64,000 nucleotides of DNA from the NCBI GenBank assembly GCA_025765595.1, contig JAIVFH010000133.1, forward strand, positions 1-64,000, in the 5' to 3' direction. Below are positions 51,388 through 63,710 of this stretch, piece after piece. The number at the start of each line of letters is the position of its first letter. Position 1 is the first letter of the stretch. Origin of the DNA: Obelidium mucronatum. Its lineage: Eukaryota > Chytridiomycota > Chytridiomycetes > Chytridiales > Chytriomycetaceae. The notes beneath the pieces are model-generated. The model was given only the letters and a program-made list of their open reading frames with translations. It did not search any database and was not told the DNA's origin. Position numbers and translations under genes: made by a program.

Positions 51388-53649
51388 TCAGTCACACGGT
51401 TGACACTTCCCCGACTGCAAAAGCAGTTGCACAACAGAATCATGTCCATTCTTTGAAGCCATCCGAAGGGCATAATTATTGTCTGCTGCTGGATCTACTC
51501 TTCTTGTTTCAAGCAGTAATTTAACAATGCTTGTGTAGCCACACTCTGATGCATATTTTATGCAGTGGTTATCAAAGTCTGCTGGATTTACATGTTCGTG
51601 AGCAAGCAAGAGTTTGAAAATCTCATCATGTTGATTTTCTACTGCTTTACAGATTGCATAGTTCTCATGGGCTGTTGGATCTACTTTTTGAGATTCAAGC
51701 AGCAATTTGACTACACCCAGATGGCCATTCTCTGATGCCTTGAAAATGGCATAATTATCGTTTGCCGCCGGATCCACTTTTCCAGATTCAAGTAGTAGTT
51801 TGACGACATCCACATGACCCTTCTGCGACGCCCATCGAATGGCGTAATTGGTGTCTGCCGCTGGATCCACGTTCCCAGAATCAAGCAGCAATTTGACTAC
51901 ACCCCGATGGCCATTCTCTGATGCAATGCGGATTGCATAATTATTGTTTCCCGCCGAATCCACTTTTCCAGATTCAAGAAGCAGTTTGACGACATCCACA
52001 TGACCCTTCTGCGAAGTCCGTTGAATAGCGTTATTGTTGTCTGCCGCTGGATCCACGTTCCCAGAATCAAGCAGCAATTTGACAACACCCCGATGGCCAT
52101 TCTCTGATGCAATGCGGATTGCATAATTATTGTTTCCCGCCGGATCCACTTTTCCAGATTCAAGAAGCAGTTTGACGACATCCACATGACCCTTCTGTGA
52201 CGCCCATTGAATAGCGTAATTGTTGTCTGCCGCTGGATCCACGTTCCCAGAATCAAGCAGCAATTTGACTACACCCAGATGGCCATGCTGTGAAGCGCTC
52301 CTGATTGGAAAGTTGGTGTTTGCGGCCGGATCGACTTTTCCAGATCCAAGCAGCAATTTGACTATATCCAGATGTCCATCTTCTGATGCAACGCGGATTG
52401 CATAATTATCGTCAGCCGCCGGGTCCACTTTTCCGGATTCAAGAAGTAATCTGACAACACTGGGATGGCCATTTGTTGATGCCAGCTGGAGAGCTATGTT
52501 GTCATCGTCTGCTGGGTCAACATGTTCATGATTGAGTAGGAGTTTCACAATCTTATCATGCCCATTTCGCGATGCATAACAGATTGCATAATTTTTTTTG
52601 GCAGCCGGATCCACCTTTCCAGAATCAAGAAGAAGCTTGACAACATCTGTATGACCATTCTCCGATGCCCATTTTATCGAGAAGTTGTCATCATCTGCCG
52701 GGTTCACATTTTCATTGTCGAGCAGAAGTTTGACAACACCTAGGTGGCCACGCTGTGAAGCCATACGAATTGCTTCATTTTCTTGATCAGAAGGATCAAC
52801 AAGACCTGATTGAAGAAGAAGTTTGACAACACTCATGTGGCCGTTCCGAGATGCAATTCGAATTGCATTGTCCTCTGCGGCAGCATTCACACACCCCGAT
52901 TCAAGCAACAGTCGAACAATGTCCTCGCGTCCGTCCCTTGACGCAGCTCTGATGCTATAGCTAAAATAAGCTGTAGGATCCACTCGTCCAGATTCAAGCA
53001 ATAGTTAAACGATCTCGTCATGCCCGTTGCAGCATGCACGTTGGATGGCTTGGTTACAATTTGCAGCCGGATCCACTTTCCCACGAAATCGATTTGTTTC
53101 ATGATTGGTGGTCAGATCATGGGCAAGAAGCAATCGAACTACGCCAACGTTCCCGAATCCGCAAGCTTTTTGGATAACAATGTTATTGTGACACGCGGGA
53201 TTGACAAGTGGGTCTTGGAGCAACACCAACACAACATCAAATTGATTGTTTGTCGATGCATGCAAGAGCGTGGCCTGCTTAGCCTCCACTGTCCACCGCT
53301 GTCGAATTTCTAGAACCGATTCCACATATTGCTTCGCTCTGAATGGGGGTAGACGGCTGAAGTGTCGCTCTACTAGTTGGCCACGACCATCACCAACTAT
53401 ACAGCAATAAAAGAGAGCTCGATAGTTGGTTGGAAGTACCGCCCATGTTGAATGTACGAGTTTCAGGATACATTGACAATCTCTGGCGGCACGGGTCTGA
53501 TGAAGAATGTGTCCATATGCAAAACGGAGACTGAAGAGTGTTTGAGCAAACGGCCGCTTTGAGGCAAAGGCAACTGACGCCAAACTGTCATCGATTGGAA
53601 GATGAATGAGGACATTTTCGACGATTTCTGGAGGGAGAATGGAGGCCAT
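51388..53649 (-). pseudogene. F-box-like / ankyrin-array protein with one in-frame stop
   Basis: From ATG 53649 an F-box-like start (ASILPPEIVENVLIHLPIDD) leads to about 215 residues, then TAA at 53007-53005, then in the same frame 537 more residues of ankyrin-like repeats to 51388. The stop sits where family repeats have Lys (IV-stop-LLLESG against VVKLLLESG), so one base change explains it. There are about 17 repeats of 31 residues (NYAIRxASxNGHxxVVKLLLxSGxVDPAAD), slightly shorter than classical ankyrin. The array downstream is otherwise open, so the stop is recent, read through, or a sequence error. A related decayed copy follows at 53840. Confidence 0.8.
51776..52333 (-). repeat. 186-bp higher-order tandem repeat inside the ankyrin array
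   Basis: Pairs of 31-residue repeats recur with a 186-bp period (for example the ACTTTTCCAGATTCAAG block at 51776, 51962 and 52148) with near-identical nucleotide sequence. This indicates very recent unequal exchange within the array. Confidence 0.78.
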
Positions 53650-53839
53650 CGACGTTTTCTCGAGATGTGGTTGAGTTCCTTTCAATAATCTGAATATATT
53701 AATAAAAGTTACAAAAAACGTAAGAATAATTGATAATTAGAAGTCAAGTAATGTCAATAGGTTCGGAGTCAAGTTCTTCTGGTTTCCCTGGTACCACCCT
53801 CCAAAAGAATTCTTTGAAGTTGGCTATCTTCCAAAACAC

Positions 53840-54954
53840 TTATCCGCGATGCGCGTCATTTTTCACTTGTCCATGATCGTGTCCGTGTTTCAGATCTGGA
53901 TCCGACTCTCCCCGCGCGTCCAAAAGAAGTTGGACAACAGAAACATGACCATTACTTGACGCCAACTTGATTGCCATGTTATCATCCGAAGCTGGATCCA
54001 CCTTTCCAGATTCAAGAAGTAGTTTGACAAAATCAATGTGTCCATTCTGTGCAGCCGCTTGAATGGCAAAGTTGCTTTCTGTCGATCTCGGGTTGACGAT
54101 GCGCTTCCTACCTGCAGCAGGATCGACAAGGCCTGACTCAAGCAGCAGTTTAACGACATCTGTATGGCCATCTCGTGATTCCCATTGAATTGCCTCGTTA
54201 CCGTTCGCAGCAGGATCAACACGGCCGGATTCAAGGAGCATTTTGACAATGTCTGTGTAACCGTTTGCTGATGCCGATCGAATCGCAAAGTTCCTCCCTG
54301 CAGTGGTGTCGACATGGCCAGTTTCAAGCAGTAGTTTGACAACTTCCGTGTGACCATTATCTGTTGTCTATTGGAATGCGTCGCTGCGGCGGGATTGACA
54401 TGGCCTAGTTCAATCAGAAGCTTGACAAGGCCATTCTCTGATGCGCATTGGAGCGCCGAGTTGTTAAAAACAGTAGGATTTGCATTCCCGAACTCGAAAG
54501 CCTTTCGAATGCAAATGTTATCGTGACACGCGGGATCGACAAGCGGGTCTTGGAGCAACACCAAAACAACATGCTTAGCCTCCACGGCCGTCGACTCTCT
54601 AGAACCGCTTCGACGTATTTCTTTGCTCTGAATGGGGGGTGACGGCTGTATACATTCAGCGGCGTGGCTCTGATGAAGGACATGTTTGTGTGCAAAATGT
54701 AAGTTGAACAATGTTTGAAACAGCCGCTTCGAGGCAAAGGCAACTGACGCCAGAATTCCATCGACTGGAAGATTGATGAGGATGTTTTCAATGATTTCTG
54801 GAGGGAGGATTAATAAAAAAAAGATACGTAAATTGGAATTTTGCATATGCAGTCCCCACCAAACGGTACAATCAAGAAACCGGGACTCCATCGAGGTGAG
54901 AGACAAGAAGTCCAACACCTCATCATGATCTCTTGAGGCTTGCCTTTTACTCAA
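53840..54954 (-). pseudogene. Decayed paralog of the F-box/ankyrin gene
   Basis: The frame from 54954 has the same F-box block (LPPEIIENILINLPVDG..ASVAFASKR) and the segment VVLVLLQDPLVDPACHDN, but lacks about 80 residues between them. Near 54400 the ankyrin repeats switch frame. They resume in the proper frame at 54241-53840 (LLLESGRVDPAANGNEA..). Several frameshifts and a deletion make it a pseudogene. It ends 160 bp from the start of the other ankyrin gene, and its 5' end abuts the truncated first exon of permease copy 2. Confidence 0.75.
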
Positions 54955-55001
54955 AATGCTGTTGTAATGGAAAAACAGGACTCAAAGCACGACACTTGAT
55001 A

Positions 55002-56708
55002 ATGATGAGGTACCGCCTCCTGCTGCCTATTCTGGAAATCAAGCTGAATTAAGCAAATTAAAACTGACATGCTGTAAACAGTGTCGGAGGGACGATTGGC
55101 ACTGGGTTGTTTGTCGCCTCTGGGTCAAGTATTGCGAATGCAGGACCAGGGGGGGCTTTAGTCGCTTACATGACTGTCGGGATGATGGTTTTCTGCGTTC
55201 TTACTTCGTTGGGGGAAATGGCGGCGTTGATTCCAGTCAGTGGGTCATTTCATGAGTTTGTGAGTTGACGGTTTTTGAGTGCGAAAGCAAAAGTCTCTCC
55301 CTCCTTAACGGCAACACCACCCAACCCGCGATATTTCCAGGCAGGCAGATTCGTTGACCTGGCGCTGGCGTGGACACTTGGTTGGAATTATTGGTTACAA
55401 TGGGCCATCTCCGTCACCTCCGAAATAACCGCAGCAGGAATAATAATGACGTATTGGTTCCCCGGCACGCCCGCCTGGATGTTTTCAGCTCTGATTCTGA
55501 TGGCGCTTGTATTCATCAACACGCGGTCCGTCGAAACATTTGGGGAAGCCGAATACTGGCTGTCCATCATCAAAGTCTTTGCGGTGTTCATCTTCGTATG
55601 TGTAGCCACGATTGTGGATGTATTTGGGTTCGGGGATGGTGATTTGCCTGTAGGGTTCACGTATTGGGATATCGAGGGGGCGCCGTTCAAGAATGGGTTT
55701 ACGGGGATTTTTTCAGTGATTTCGATTGCGTTTTTCGCATTTGGTGGGACAGAGATGGTGGGGGTGAGTGCTGGGGAGGTTGAGAATCCGAGACGGAATG
55801 TGCCGATTGCGATTAATCAGTCGTTTTGGAGGATTTTTGGGTTTTATATTAGTTCGATTGGGTTGATTGGATTATGTGAGTGTGATTTTTAGTTGGTTGG
55901 TTTGTTGTTTAAATTGTTTTTTTTCTTCTTTGGCAGTGATTCCAAACGATGATCCAAGTCTATCGCTTTCGGCAAGTAAAGGAGATGTGTCTATTGCCCC
56001 TTTTACGCTTATTCTGGAGCGAGCTGGGTTGATTTCTGCAGCCAATATCATGAATATTGTAATTCTATCGGCTGTAGTCAGCACAGCAAACTCTGCAATC
56101 TATGCGGCGTCACGAACCTTGATGGCCTTGTCGTTGCGACGACAAGCACATCCCATATTCAGTATTACAAGTGCCAATGGAGTTCCCATCTGGGCCTTGT
56201 TTGTAACCGTATTGATTGGATCCATAGCTTTTCTTGGAGTTATTCTAGGAGGTGTGTGTGTGTCTGAGTTTTAGTTTCTTCTTGAAAACAAACTTATATA
56301 TACAAATAACATCAACGATCAACAGAGGGAGAACTATTCAACTTGCTTTTAAATCTGACGGGAACGTCAGGACTCCTGACTTGGGTGTCAATCAGCATCA
56401 CACATTTGCGATTCCGTGATGCCATCAAGGCACAAAAAGTATCCTTGAATGTTTTGCCGTACAAGGCACCATTCTTTCCGTTTTTGGATTACACTGCAAT
56501 CGTGATTGGGACTGTTATTCTCGCGGGTCAGACGTATACGGCGGTTGCTGGGCCTGTGATGGACTATGGTGTGTTGTTGTCCTTGTTTGTGGGAGTGCCC
56601 ATGTTCTTTGGACTGTATATAGGGTACCGCAGGATTCATCGCATTCAATTTGTTGATTTGCTTGACTGTGATTTGGGATCTGGTGCTGGGGGTATTCTTG
56701 ATTTGTAA
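55002..56708 (+). CDS. APC-family amino-acid permease, copy 2 (N-terminus missing or unseen)
   Basis: Exons 55002-55009, 55082-55259, 55341-55875, 55937-56251 and 56326-56708 give 472 residues and match copy 1 exon for exon from SVGGTIGTG onward (exon 4 is 315 nt in both). The upstream coding sequence TGLKARHLIMM is recognisable, but no ATG precedes it in frame and the ankyrin pseudogene begins within 50 bp. The only in-frame ATG is the one two codons before the first splice, which would remove the whole cytosolic N-terminus. All membrane helices are intact. Either the 5' exon was lost in the duplication, or it lies further upstream. Confidence 0.8.
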
Positions 56709-56789
56709 ATATTAATAAAAAATTACTCCAAAAAGACTTGATTGATTGACCATCATCTCAGTCTTAAACCCCTTGAAAACAACAACGCA

Positions 56790-58677
56790 ATGACTGTTCC
56801 ACCTGAAGTCCACCAACTCCTCCACGGAGTTCCAATCACCTGCCACTCCTTCAACCAGGACCGATCGCGTAAGTATTTTTGATTGTAATAGTTGTTTTAT
56901 TTTTAATGAATACCGACGCACATGACAGAGGTTGCGGTGTCGCCCAGCTCGCACGAAGTGCACATTTATCGCAAGACGGGCGCTGGCTGGGCGCTTGCGC
57001 ATGTGCTCGCGGAGGTGGGTCTCTGAATAGCAGTGTCAGTTTTAGTTTATTAAAGATTCAAACGACAGCACGACAAGCTCGTCACGTCGCTCGACTGGGC
57101 GGCAGCCACGAACCGCATCGTCAGCTGCGCGCAGGACCGCAACGCGTACGTGTGGACGCTCGACGGCAGCGGCGCGTGGAAGCCGCAGCTCGTGCTGCTG
57201 CGCATCAACAGAGCAGCGACGTGCGTGCGCTGGTCGCCGCGCGAAGACAAGTTTGCCGTGGCGACGGGCGCGCGGCTGGTGGCGATTGCGCACTTTGACG
57301 TGGACAACGACTGGTTTCTTTTTTGTTTTTTGTCATCTGTTTCTTTTTAATCAACACTCAAATCAGGTACATCACGAAACACATCCGCAAACCAATCCGC
57401 TCCACCGCGCTCAGCGTCGAGTGGCACCCCGAAAACATCCTGCTCGCCGTAGGCTGCGCCGACATGAAGGCACGCGTCTTCTCCGCCTACGTGAAAGGCA
57501 TCGACGCCAAGGCTGCAAACCCTGTGTGGGGTGAAAAGCTGCCTTTCGGGACCCTGTGCGGCGAATTCGGTACCTCCAACGGCGGTTGGGTCCATGATGT
57601 CGCCTTTTCTCCTTCTGGAAACATTCTTGCTTGGGTCGCTCATGATGGAAACGTGAGCTTCTCTTATGGTCCTCAAGGCCCGGTTTTTACTGCTTTGACT
57701 ACCGGTTTGCCTTTGAATACTTTGGCTTTTGTGGCCGAGGATGCCGTTGTTGCTGCTGGTCATGATTGTGTTCCCTTTTTGTTTAAAATGACGGGTAGTC
57801 AGTGGTACGTGTTTTGTAAAACTTACTCACCGCCGAAGGCGGTGCACCGCCGAAGGCGGTGTCGGTACCGCCGAAGGCGGTAGATTTCTTTTTTCTTTTC
57901 TTTGACCGCCGAAGGCGGCGGATTTCCTTTCTTTTTTTTCTTTTGCCGCCGAAGGCGGAAACTCACCGCCGTAGGCGGTGCAAGTACCGCCGAAGGCGGT
58001 GTATTCTTTTGACAGAGCAAAAGTACCGCCGTAGGCGGTAGATTTCTCTTTCTTTTCTTTGACCGCCGAAGGCGGCGGATTCCCTTTCTTTTTTTTTTCT
58101 TTTGTCGCCGAAGGCGGTGTATTCTTTTGACATTGCAACATGTATTCACTGTCCCTCTCCATCTCCATCTCACCTCCAATTCTTTACTCACCGCCGAAGG
58201 CGGTGTCGGTACCGCCGAAGGCGGTAGATTTCTTTTTCTTTTCTTTAACCGCCGAAGGCGGTGGAATTCCTTTCTTTTTTCCTTTTACCGCCGAAGGCTT
58301 TGTATTCTTTTGACATTGCAACATGTATTCACTCTCCCTCTCCATCTACATCTCACCTCCAATTCTTTTGCATAAAAGGGAACTTGTGGACCGCATCGAC
58401 AAGGGTTCCAACAAGTCCGTTTCAAATGAAAACAGTGCCATGGACATGTTCAAAAAGATGGCCAGTCGCGCTCAAGCCACAACAGACGTTGAGCTCAACA
58501 GTCAACACCAGAACACTATTACGTAATGGATAGATTTGATGCTGTCTTTTATTTTTTTAACGAATTGTTTTTTTTTCTTCACACAGGTCCATTCGTCCTT
58601 ACTTGACTCAAGGCGACCGTGTTTTGCAGTTTTCTACTTCTGGTGTGGACGGAAAGCTTATCATCTGGAGATTGTAA
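56790..58677 (+). CDS. ARPC1: Arp2/3 complex subunit 1 (ARPC1/Arc40), WD40 protein
   Basis: Exons 56790-56868, 56929-57014, 57069-57313, 57367-57804, 58379-58522 and 58587-58677 give 360 residues (family about 370). WD40 blades run through the protein: [92 protein letters not shown] and the final [14 protein letters not shown]1 helps assemble and regulate the Arp2/3 actin nucleator. The insert before the last blade ([19 protein letters not shown]) corresponds to the ARPC1-specific loop. Exons 2-4 begin very GC-rich and become AT-leaning at about 57560. Intron 5 (574 nt) contains the largest hairpin array. Confidence 0.93.
57828..58301 (+). repeat. Array of about 14 GAA/GTA-triloop hairpins in ARPC1 intron 5
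   Basis: Fourteen copies of ACCGCC-GNA-GGCGGT or close variants are separated by pyrimidine-rich spacers (TTTCTTTTCTTT). Flanking bases extend the pairing: C..G in some (CACCGCC..GGCGGTG) and T..A in others (TACCGCC..GGCGGTA). Loops on the sense strand are GAA (twelve) or GTA (two). The array lies between the 5' splice site and a normal 3' intron end. Confidence 0.9.
58118..58367 (+). repeat. 67-bp duplicated intron tail flanking hairpins (58118-58184 and 58301-58367)
   Basis: The segment from TGTATTCTTTTGACATTGC to AATTCTTT occurs twice with a 183-bp offset, differing at two positions. The second copy leads to the real 3' splice site, so the array grew by tandem duplication that included original intron sequence. 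Confidence 0.85.
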
Positions 58678-58863
58678 GAAGAATATACGACAAATCGGTT
58701 TGATTGGTAGTGGAGTGATTTGTAGGGAGTAGTTGGATTTTTTTTGTATATTTTTGCTTCTATAAGAGAGGCTCAGGAATAAAAGAAAAATCTTGGAATT
58801 GGAATGCGCAAACGAAAGACATATAAAGTAAAGTAAAAAAGAATTGAAGACAGAAAAAAAAAA

Positions 58864-61251
58864 TCACTTCTGAAGCTGGTTCTGACTTGTGCTGCGATGA
58901 AGGCCGAAAAGGTTCCATATCGTCGGCTTCTGTGGTGAAAGTTGGTCTGCCAACGCTCCAACCGAATCAGCATTGTTGATTGCTGTCGTCACAGACGCCG
59001 GAATCGAGACAGCCTCCCCTTTCGAATTCACCAAATACTCTGAAGAACTTTGAATTCGCGACCGCAACATCTCCTCCTGCTCGTAAGCATCTGCCAAAAC
59101 AGACTCCAAAACATGGTATTCTTCAGCAAACGTTCTAGTAACCAGTTGCAACCCTTCTAGTTCTAGGGTCACATCTTCTGATAATTTCTTCAACAACGAT
59201 GCTCCCGATGGTTGCGCTTTCACGTCCGCCAGCAACCGCAAAGCATGGACACCTTCTTTGCCCACAATGGGATTGGCAGCGCGTAGAGAAACTGCCAAAT
59301 CAGCCAACCGCTGCAAATCCAAAAAGTAACCTCTGCCATCAAATATATCATCTTCCCTGAAGGAAACATACTGAAGAATTTTGCAGAACGACGCCTTTGC
59401 ACGCACCACCAAACTTTCTTCCTCTAAATCTGCTGGCGCGACCAAATCCAGTCTAATTCGTTTCCGATTTGTTTCCCCTGCGGGGTCCACACTCTTTACC
59501 CCACCACCGTCTCCAGCAAGTTCTAGTAAAATCGCACGCACAGGGTCATTTGGATGTGGCGCGATCATGTCCAAATTCTTGATGAGCAAGCTCTCCACAA
59601 CAAACACTTGGTCCAACCGAATCGTCAGCTCAGTCTGTCCATGAAACCGTTCCAAATACACCTCTGTCTTGAGAACTTGATCAAAATCATTGACATTGCA
59701 GAGATCCAGGAAAAACTGAGACACGCGTTCCTTGTGTGCTTCAATAAAAGGGAACAGTGGGGTCATGTAGTCTTCCTTGATTGCTGTTGTCTTGTTGGCT
59801 AGGTTTTGCAGGACTTTGGCTATTAGGGTGAGTGTGCGTTTTGTTGTTTCTGATGGCTTTGCGGCTTTGGTGAAGGTATATTCCTCGGGAGAGACGATTG
59901 CAGGGTTGAGGAATCGGAGCATGAAGAAGCCGCCGATGAGAGATGCAATGTTTAAGTCTGTTGAGTCTGGGTACTTTTGCTGCATGGTTTTTTTTGGATG
60001 GTGATGAGCAATCGTCGATATTTAGGTGGGTGCGGTAAACCAACCTTAACCAAGACACGGATTTGTTTACAAATCCATCGAATTCCAAATGGAACTTCAT
60101 CTATAGAGCCAATCAGAGTATCCAAAAAGCCCCGAACGATATCAGCCAAAATCGCTGTTCGTTCGTCCAACATATCCTGTGTCTTCTTTGCCGCCTTTTG
60201 TGCGCTGTTGGACTTTAGGAACTGAAAACTCTTGCGTGTCGATGAAAGAGAGCTCTTTCGAGACCCACTTCTACTGCGAAATCCGTTGCTACCACCACCG
60301 CTGCTGCCTTCATCGCCTGTTTCTTCCCCTCCACTGCTGTTCCCGCCACCAATACTACCCCCATCCACTGATTCCGAATCAAGCTTCAACGGATTGATTT
60401 CAAGATCAAGGTCCCCGCTGTCCACAATTGCTGAAATCAGCTTGCTCATTGTAGACCGCAGGTATGTCCGTGCTTTTGCGCGTCGGGCATATGTGGTTAG
60501 CATTCGCGAGACTGGACTGTTTGCACGAAGCAAGTTGGCTGTTTCTTCAGACGCTGTAAAGTGTTGTGCTAAGGCCGTCTGTGAATTGTTGTTTTGTTTT
60601 AAAACCTTTAAAAACACACGAAGCACCACCCCTGTTTTCTGGTGCCCTAACAAGCACCCCCCCCTCCCCTCCAGATTTCAATAACACTTACTTGTAGCAT
60701 CGACAAGAGTAGATGCTCCTCCCGTGAGTCGTACTGGCTTCCGTAGATTGTAAACATGATGACGTCCAGTAAAGGATCAATGTCGGAGAGGTGCATTGTG
60801 GACAATAGTAATGCGAGATAAGTTGGATTCGATTGTAAATGATAAAAGAGTGCTCCGTATAGCTGAATAACAACAAAAATTAAGTCAATGTGTATGTGAT
60901 TGAATCATAAAATCACCACAGTGGTGGAGGGGGGTATGGTACCTTGGATCGTTCATGAGCTCGTACCAAAGGAACCCTTTCGTCACCATTAGCGCCATCT
61001 AACGTCAGCTCCAAATCAAGTGCCGCCAATCGATCTTGACTTCCTTTGGATACTAGACGGTCAAGCATCCGCAGCCGTTGTTCAAGGATAGCGTTTCGGT
61101 GGGTTTGAAGTGATATCGATTCCTTGACACGCTTTAGAGTTGCTTCGATTGACCGCAGTTTTTCGGCATTCCAAGTGAAGGAGTCGGTTGTGGTATGTGG
61201 CAGTGTTGGTGGTCGTGCTTGTGGTGGTGGGTGGGCATCAGATCGTAACAT
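58864..61251 (-). CDS. RasGAP-domain protein (IQGAP/Gap1-like)
   Basis: Exons 61251-60943, 60862-60692, 60578-60045 and 59979-58864 give 709 residues. The N-terminus is coiled coil. The RasGAP domain runs from about residue 100 (YGALFYHLQSNPTYLALLLS, REEHLLLSMLQ) through VPFGIRWICKQIR to the diagnostic FLNPAIVSPE at about 360. A Ser/Gly-rich insert splits the domain near 210-260. A C-terminal region with LTIRLDQVFVVESLLIKNL and AKASFCKILQYVSF resembles the RasGAP_C domain of IQGAP-like proteins; no calponin or IQ motifs are present. The likely role is control of a Ras or Rho-family GTPase, as for fission yeast Gap1 or Dictyostelium DGAP1. Confidence 0.82.
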
Positions 61252-61566
61252 TGGGAGGTTGTTTCAGAGTTTATTGAAATATTTGCTATTTTCTGGTAGG
61301 AAAGGAAACACTACAGGATTTTATAGTTTTTCTTTCTGCATTGAGCTGATTTGAGAAAATGCACGGAGTAATCACTGTCATCTGGTTGGATTCTATTTCG
61401 TGTCGTTTTCGTCGCTCAAATTGAATCGACATGAATAGTACACAGAGATTTTGAAGAGCAAAGAGTGGAGTGGTGCCAAGGAGGCTGAGCCAAAGTCTCT
61501 GTACTTTGGTTTTCTTTGTTTCGGAAGCATCGGAATCCAAAGACAAAAAAAGGATCCGTAAAAAAC

Positions 61567-63638
61567 ATGTTTTCGTTGAAGGTCAGGCGATTCCTCCAGC
61601 ATCCGATACGCCCCCATATTCTAAGACCAAAAGCGTTTCTCTTTTGCAAAATGTGTTATGTTAGATCTCTCGAAGCGCAGTCTCTCGAACTGTTGGCCGC
61701 TCCTTGCTTTCAACCACCGCCAGAGCCGCTGCGCCTGAAAAGTACAAGCTCTTCATCAACGGCGAGTTCATCGATTCGCAAACAGACAAGTGGATTGAAG
61801 TCAGAAACCCCGTAAGAGTTCCCAGGCGTTATTTTCAAAAAGCAAGGGCTGACCCCACCTATTCGCGTGTTTGCGTATATGTAGGCCACGCAAGAAGTCG
61901 TGGGTCTTGTTCCACAGGCAACTCAGGCGGAACTCAAATATGCATCGGACAATGCCGCGGAGGCCTTCAAGACGTGGAGAAAGACAAGTGTTCTTGCCCG
62001 TCAGCGTATCATGATGGATTTGCAGGATCTTATCCGCCACAAGCAGGTATCGTTGATCATGCCCTCTTTTGTTGTAAAATTATTTTATTTTTTGTGGTTG
62101 CGAGTGCGGTTGGACGTTGATGTTGTGAGGGCGTGGCACCGGAAGAAACCGGGGAGGAAACCATGCTGATCCTTAAAAAATTGTGTTTTTTCAGGGCGAC
62201 ATTGCCAAGTCCATTACATTGGAGCAAGGAAAGACTCTTGCCGACGCTCGTGGGGATGTTTTCCGTGGACTCCAAGTCGTAGAACATGCATGCTCTATCC
62301 CTACACTCTTGATGGGTGAAACCCTTCCAGTCTCAAAGGATATGGACACCTACAATATTCGTCAACCATTGGGTGTTATCGGAGGAATCATGCCATTCAA
62401 CTTCCCAGCTATGGTTTGTTGTTCTGTTTAAGGATTTCTTCGATGATCTCACTTTTACATTTTTGAAAGATTCCATTGTGGGTCTTCCCACTTGCCATTG
62501 CATGTGGAAACACTTGCGTTATTAAACCAAGTGAAAAGGATCCAGGAGCAATGATGATGCTTGCTAAGCTTGCGCAAGAGGCTGGAGTCCCCAAGGGTGT
62601 TTTGAACGTGGTGCACGGATCAGTTGGTGAGTTCAAGCGTTTTGCCAAAGTAGGCACACCTGCAAAGCGTGGAACTTATAAACTTGAGTGTACCAGACAC
62701 CGTCAACCACATCTGTGACGATCCACACATCAAGGCCATCTCATTCGTTGGAAGTGACCACGCCGGAAAGTACATCTTTGCTCGTGGTACTGCCAACGGA
62801 AAGCGCGTCCAAGCCAACTTGGGAGCGAAAAACCATGGAGTTATTATGCCAGATGCCAACAAGAACTACACTCTGAACCAACTTGCTGGAGCTGCGTTCG
62901 GTGCTGCTGGACAAAGATGCATGGCCTTGAGTACAGTTGTTTTCGTTGGTGAAGCGAAGCAATGGTTGCCTGAACTTGTTGAACGAGCCAAGGCTTTGAA
63001 GGTCACTAGTGGATTCGATGAGTCGGCTGATTTGGGTCCAATGATCTCTCCTGAGGTGGGAATGTTACATTGTTGATTTCTGCCGTTTGGATTTCTTATG
63101 TTTGTTCTTTTCGTTGCAGGCATTGAAGAGAGCCGAGGATTTGATCCAGTCTGGTGTCAACGAAGGAGCACAGCTTTTGTTGGATGGGCGTGGGATTAAG
63201 GTTGCCGGCTTTGAAAAGGGCAACTTCTTGGGTCCCACTATTCTTTCAGGTGTCAAGACTCACATGAAATGCTACACCGAAGAAATCTTTGGCCCCGTTC
63301 TCGTGTGTATGGAAGCCGATACCTTGGACGAAGCCATTGAGCTCGTCAATGCTAACCCATACGGAAACGGAACAGCATTGTTCACAAACTCTGGAGCTGC
63401 CGCAAGACGCTTCCAAGATGAGATTGATGTTGGTCAGGTTGGAATCAATGTTCCAATTCCTGTTCCATTGCCATGCTTTTCATTCACTGGAAGCAGAGGA
63501 TCTATTCGTGGAGACTTGAACTTTTACGGAAAGACCGGTGTTCAATTCTATACTTCTACAAAGACTGTTACTGCGCTCTGGAGAAGCGAGGATGTCACTA
63601 GCGCGCAAGCATCTGTTAACATGCCAACGATCCGATAA
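61567..63638 (+). CDS. Mitochondrial methylmalonate-semialdehyde dehydrogenase (acylating), ALDH6 family
   Basis: Exons 61567-61581, 61665-61811, 61885-62046, 62195-62413, 62470-62626, 62697-63055 and 63120-63638 give 525 residues, as expected. A five-codon first exon joins to [20 protein letters not shown], a good mitochondrial presequence. Then [29 protein letters not shown], the NAD-site block [13 protein letters not shown] and the catalytic GQRCMALS (Cys about 308) are those of MMSDH. It converts (methyl)malonate semialdehyde with CoA and NAD to propionyl- or acetyl-CoA in valine and pyrimidine degradation. The tiny first exon is inferred from phase and targeting logic. Codon use is uniform along the gene. 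Confidence 0.92.
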
Positions 63639-63710
63639 AATAAAACTTCTGCCTGTTCTTTAATTTGAAAATGATTGAAGAATTTTGAATTTAAAACCAA
63701 AGCGTCGTGA

